From: Acephala macrosclerotiorum | Lineage: Eukaryota > Ascomycota > Leotiomycetes > Helotiales > Mollisiaceae | Assembly (NCBI GenBank): GCA_014904845.1 | Contig: MU119281.1 | Coordinates: 1 to 64,000, forward strand | Direction: 5' to 3' | DNA length: 64,000 bases | Part shown: in pieces, positions 61,598-64,000 of the stretch | Position numbering within the stretch: the first letter of the stretch is position 1 | Layout of the letters: every line of letters starts with the position of its first letter | Notes under the pieces: generated by a model | The model's input: only the letters and a program-made list of their open reading frames with translations | Database searches by the model: none | Told to the model about the DNA's origin: nothing | Made by a program: the position numbers and the translations under genes

Positions 61598-63324
61598 TTA
61601 CGCCTTCCAAGGCCGATACCAAGCCATCCAAATCAGAAGCACAATAGCCGTAATCGGCACTGTGATAACCCAGTAGACCCAAAAGTACGCCGAAAGAACA
61701 TTTTCGCCGTTTTCGGCCTGCCAGTTGAACATATTCATACTGAATAGAGTCTGAATTCTCATTAATATTCCTATTGGAAGATCCCGTGGAATTCAGACTT
61801 ACTGCAATAAAAGCTCCAGGCAAAAACATCATTGTCAGAATCGCGATCGTTTTCATAGCAGTACTATCGCGTTTGCTCGCTCTAGCGATCTCGATATTGA
61901 GTCTGTTGTCTCGCTGGGCAAGGAGATTGTAAACCTAGACACAAGTTATCAGCCCTTTCGTCCAATAAAACTCCTCTTTCTCCTCCTACCGTCTGGATCT
62001 GTCCTTGGACTATCTTCTGTTGGCAAGCGATCCGTGCTAGGAGATCAACATTCCATCCTAACAACGAGTTTCCATATTGCTTGATCATAACCTCCAACTT
62101 TCTCGTCTGCTGTGCTGACCTAGAATGCCATCTGGAATCCGTCGAAATGCCTGTCGCACCATCGCCGTTCAAAACCTCTTTCAGCAGCACGATGTGTGAG
62201 TTGACCCATTTCTCATAGTTCGCTAACCTTGAGAGCTCCCCGTTTAAGCTTTGACTGATGCGTGTGAAATCCGCCTCATCTAATTCCGCTACCGGGGTCC
62301 CATCGGTGTAGTCGTTGACACCGATTGAAGTCTCCAATTCAAGGATCCTATTGGTAGAGAGGTGCACCTCGCGTGCATGTCTCTCTGCTAGAGTATCGCA
62401 TAGCAGGAGCGGTAGAAGGCTGGGGTGGCCGGCTAATTCTGCTTTAGATTTCAGTAATCTGATGAATGAACTACGTAGAACGCGATTTTCGAGTCCGACA
62501 AGCAACGCTGATGTGACGCCTGAATTGTAATCATATGAAATACCGAGGCTCCAACTCCCCAGCCACCAGGAAAAGTACTTAGCAATGAATACCGCGCTCA
62601 TGTCAGCTTTAAGCTAGTAGTAGGTGGCAAAAGCTTACCGGTCCCACGTTCCTCGTTGCCGTTATTGAATAACGTTGTTCGAAAGCAGCGTGTTGTCTCT
62701 TCGTCAATTAAATCGATGAAATTTGGTGGTAAAGATAGACCTATGGTTATGTTGTTGAAGGTGGCTTTATTGAATGGAATCGGAATGTCTCGGCGTCCAT
62801 TCGTAGATTTTCCACAACCATATCTGACCAAGTATCAGCCAAAAAAAACTTCTTCGTGTCTAGATGGATCAAGATTACAGTAAAAGAAGACCTCCCCTCT
62901 TAGAAAAATCGCATTCCCCAGTCAAATTGGCCATTGTTAAATTATCTACTAGACATGTCAAAAAAAAGATCTTTGAGGATTAAGAGTGAACATAATGTGC
63001 TTACCCCTTCGAGATAGCCAGTCAGAGACTTCAGTTTCATTCAACTGGCCTTCAGCTACTGTTGGCGGATCTCCATTCTAGATAATATAAGACCGAATCA
63101 AAATTCCGTCCTGACTTTAAATTTCTCATCGGGTATCGTCTGGGCGTACTCACTGCATGAGGCCATATCTCAATAAAAGTATTTTCCCTCGGAATATACC
63201 GCATCTCAATCGCGTGGAGCCGAAGATCTTCCTCAATCCAGTCCGCGCGGGCTAATTCACATGGGATTGTTGGGTACTCAACTAGCGGGGAAACGGATTC
63301 CTTCGGTCGTCTCCATCCGTCCAT
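61598..63324 (-). pseudogene. CorA-like membrane protein, disrupted by two indels
   Basis: Minus-strand exons match the fungal CorA-like (Mg2+-transporter-like) domain proteins. Residues start MDGWRRPKESVSPLVEYPTI, then HAIEMRYIPRENTFIEIWPH and IPIPFNKATFNNITIGLSLP. They continue with LGISYDYNSGVTSALLVGL, an intron ending CTAG, and NLLAQRDNRLNIEIARASKR. The family's membrane end follows: AILTMMFLPGAFIA, then after a 52-base intron TLFSMNMFNWQAENGEN, YFWVYWVITVPITAIVLLIW and the stop at 61598. The last two exons are excellent. In the second quarter a poly-T run of 8 (62841-62848) and a 2-base gain near 62787 shift the frame by +1 and +2. They bracket ADTWSDMVVENLRM and create a TGA. The exon start near 62,930 could not be placed. 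Assembly error in the T run is an alternative. Confidence 0.7.
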
Positions 63325-63620
63325 GATGAATCGAAGTCTAACGACTAGGCCTTCTGGGCTTCAATCACAGCCTGCGGTACTGTCCTTCCGATGCGTCGAG
63401 AGCCGACCAACACTGAAATACGGGATATAGCGATTGGCGGCAAAGAATGTAAAAATGATTGTTAAGAACCAAGATTGAAGTTCGGCTGGTCAGCGGGTCA
63501 AGGCTTTTATGGATGGTTGCCTGCTCGCTAAACTAATAGCCGGTTAACCTCCTTTGCTCGCTTTGCTCATAGTCGGCGGAAGCAAGTGTTACACGGAAGC
63601 AAGTGTCACGCGCTAGCATT
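63325..63620. other. Intergenic, grading into AT block
   Basis: Near 63540-63615 there are two GGAAGCAAGTGT words, possibly part of the next repeat. No gene. Confidence 0.4.
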
Positions 63621-64000
63621 AAAAAAAAAATTTAATTACTTAAATTTTGCTTATTATAAATGGATTATAATAATAATTATTTTATTACGATATTATTTAT
63701 TATTAATAAATTTTATTATATAAAATAAAATTATAATAAAATATTTAAAATAACGCGTTAATAAATTTTAAAAAAATATTAATAAATATTAGTTTATTAT
63801 AATTAAAATTTATTACGTTAAAAAAATTATTTTAATAAATATAATAAAAATATTAAAAAAAAACTATTTAATAATATTATTATAAATAATAAAAAATAAA
63901 ATTAAATACAATTTATAATACAATTTATAATATTGTTTAATATTTATAATTATAAAATTTATTATTTATATTTAATTCGATTTATATATAAAAATTAAAA
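63621..64000. repeat. AT-rich, RIP-saturated block (right edge)
   Basis: Same composition as the other AT blocks, with sparse C mostly in CpG. It continues past the window. Confidence 0.75.

Noticed and set aside
1..64000. tRNA, rRNA and CRISPR features
   Set aside because: No cloverleaf with anticodon, no rRNA core sequence and no regularly spaced short repeats were seen by eye on either strand.

Overview
The window is nuclear DNA of a filamentous ascomycete (Pezizomycotina). The evidence is short introns of about 45-95 bases with GTAAGT/GTATGT-like donors and CTAAC/CTAAT-like branch sites, a fungal p150-Glued dynactin subunit, Zn2Cys6 proteins, a fungal STAND-like protein, and clear signs of RIP (repeat-induced point mutation). 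The genome is two-speed. Gene-bearing blocks of normal composition alternate with nearly pure A+T blocks at 1-3350, about 12430-14640, the core of 25636-37611, and 63620-64000.

Region 1 (3.35-12.4 kb) is a graveyard. It holds an almost full-length broken copy of the APC/C subunit Cdc23/APC8, a broken MFS transporter whose 3' end runs in frame into an HNH-nuclease-like gene, and a broken Zn2Cys6-type regulator split by a MITE that itself carries a second MITE. Region 2 (14.6-21.4 kb) holds further relics: a membrane-protein-like relic, a MITE-like inverted repeat, an unidentified gene with stop codons, and an APH-family phosphotransferase relic.

Region 3 is anchored by two intact genes, the large dynactin subunit (21.4-25.5 kb) and a GPI-type secreted acid phosphatase (37.8-39.2 kb). 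Between them, about 180 bases from each, sits a roughly 12 kb element with LTR-like direct repeats of about 222 bp. It is completely AT-converted inside, and the two repeats show opposite RIP gradients.

Region 4 (39.6-58.5 kb) is the most gene-rich part. It contains a STAND-like/AAA-ATPase fusion gene, a FAM173-like methyltransferase, a tandem array of four related small genes of an unrecognised Cys-rich family (three of them broken), a small two-helix membrane protein, a cupin protein, Ctf8, and a divergent pair. The pair is a Zn2Cys6+PHD protein and a nine-exon Hsp70-like ATPase ending in a Zn2Cys6 cluster. Region 5 (58.5-63.6 kb) holds dispersed repeats, a RIP-killed alpha/beta hydrolase of the kind found at the front of fungal NLR proteins, and a CorA-like membrane protein with two indels.

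Housekeeping genes (dynactin, Ctf8, phosphatase, cupin) look intact. The accessory genes (STAND/AAA, NLR-type hydrolase, Hsp70 fusion, HNH) resemble the rapidly turning-over repertoire of fungal self/non-self recognition. That link is inference from family membership, not shown by the sequence. The strongest candidates for something undescribed are the Cys-rich tandem family (45.4-49.2 kb) with an inverted duplication of one member's 5' end, the Hsp70-Zn2Cys6 fusion, and the STAND/AAA fusion.
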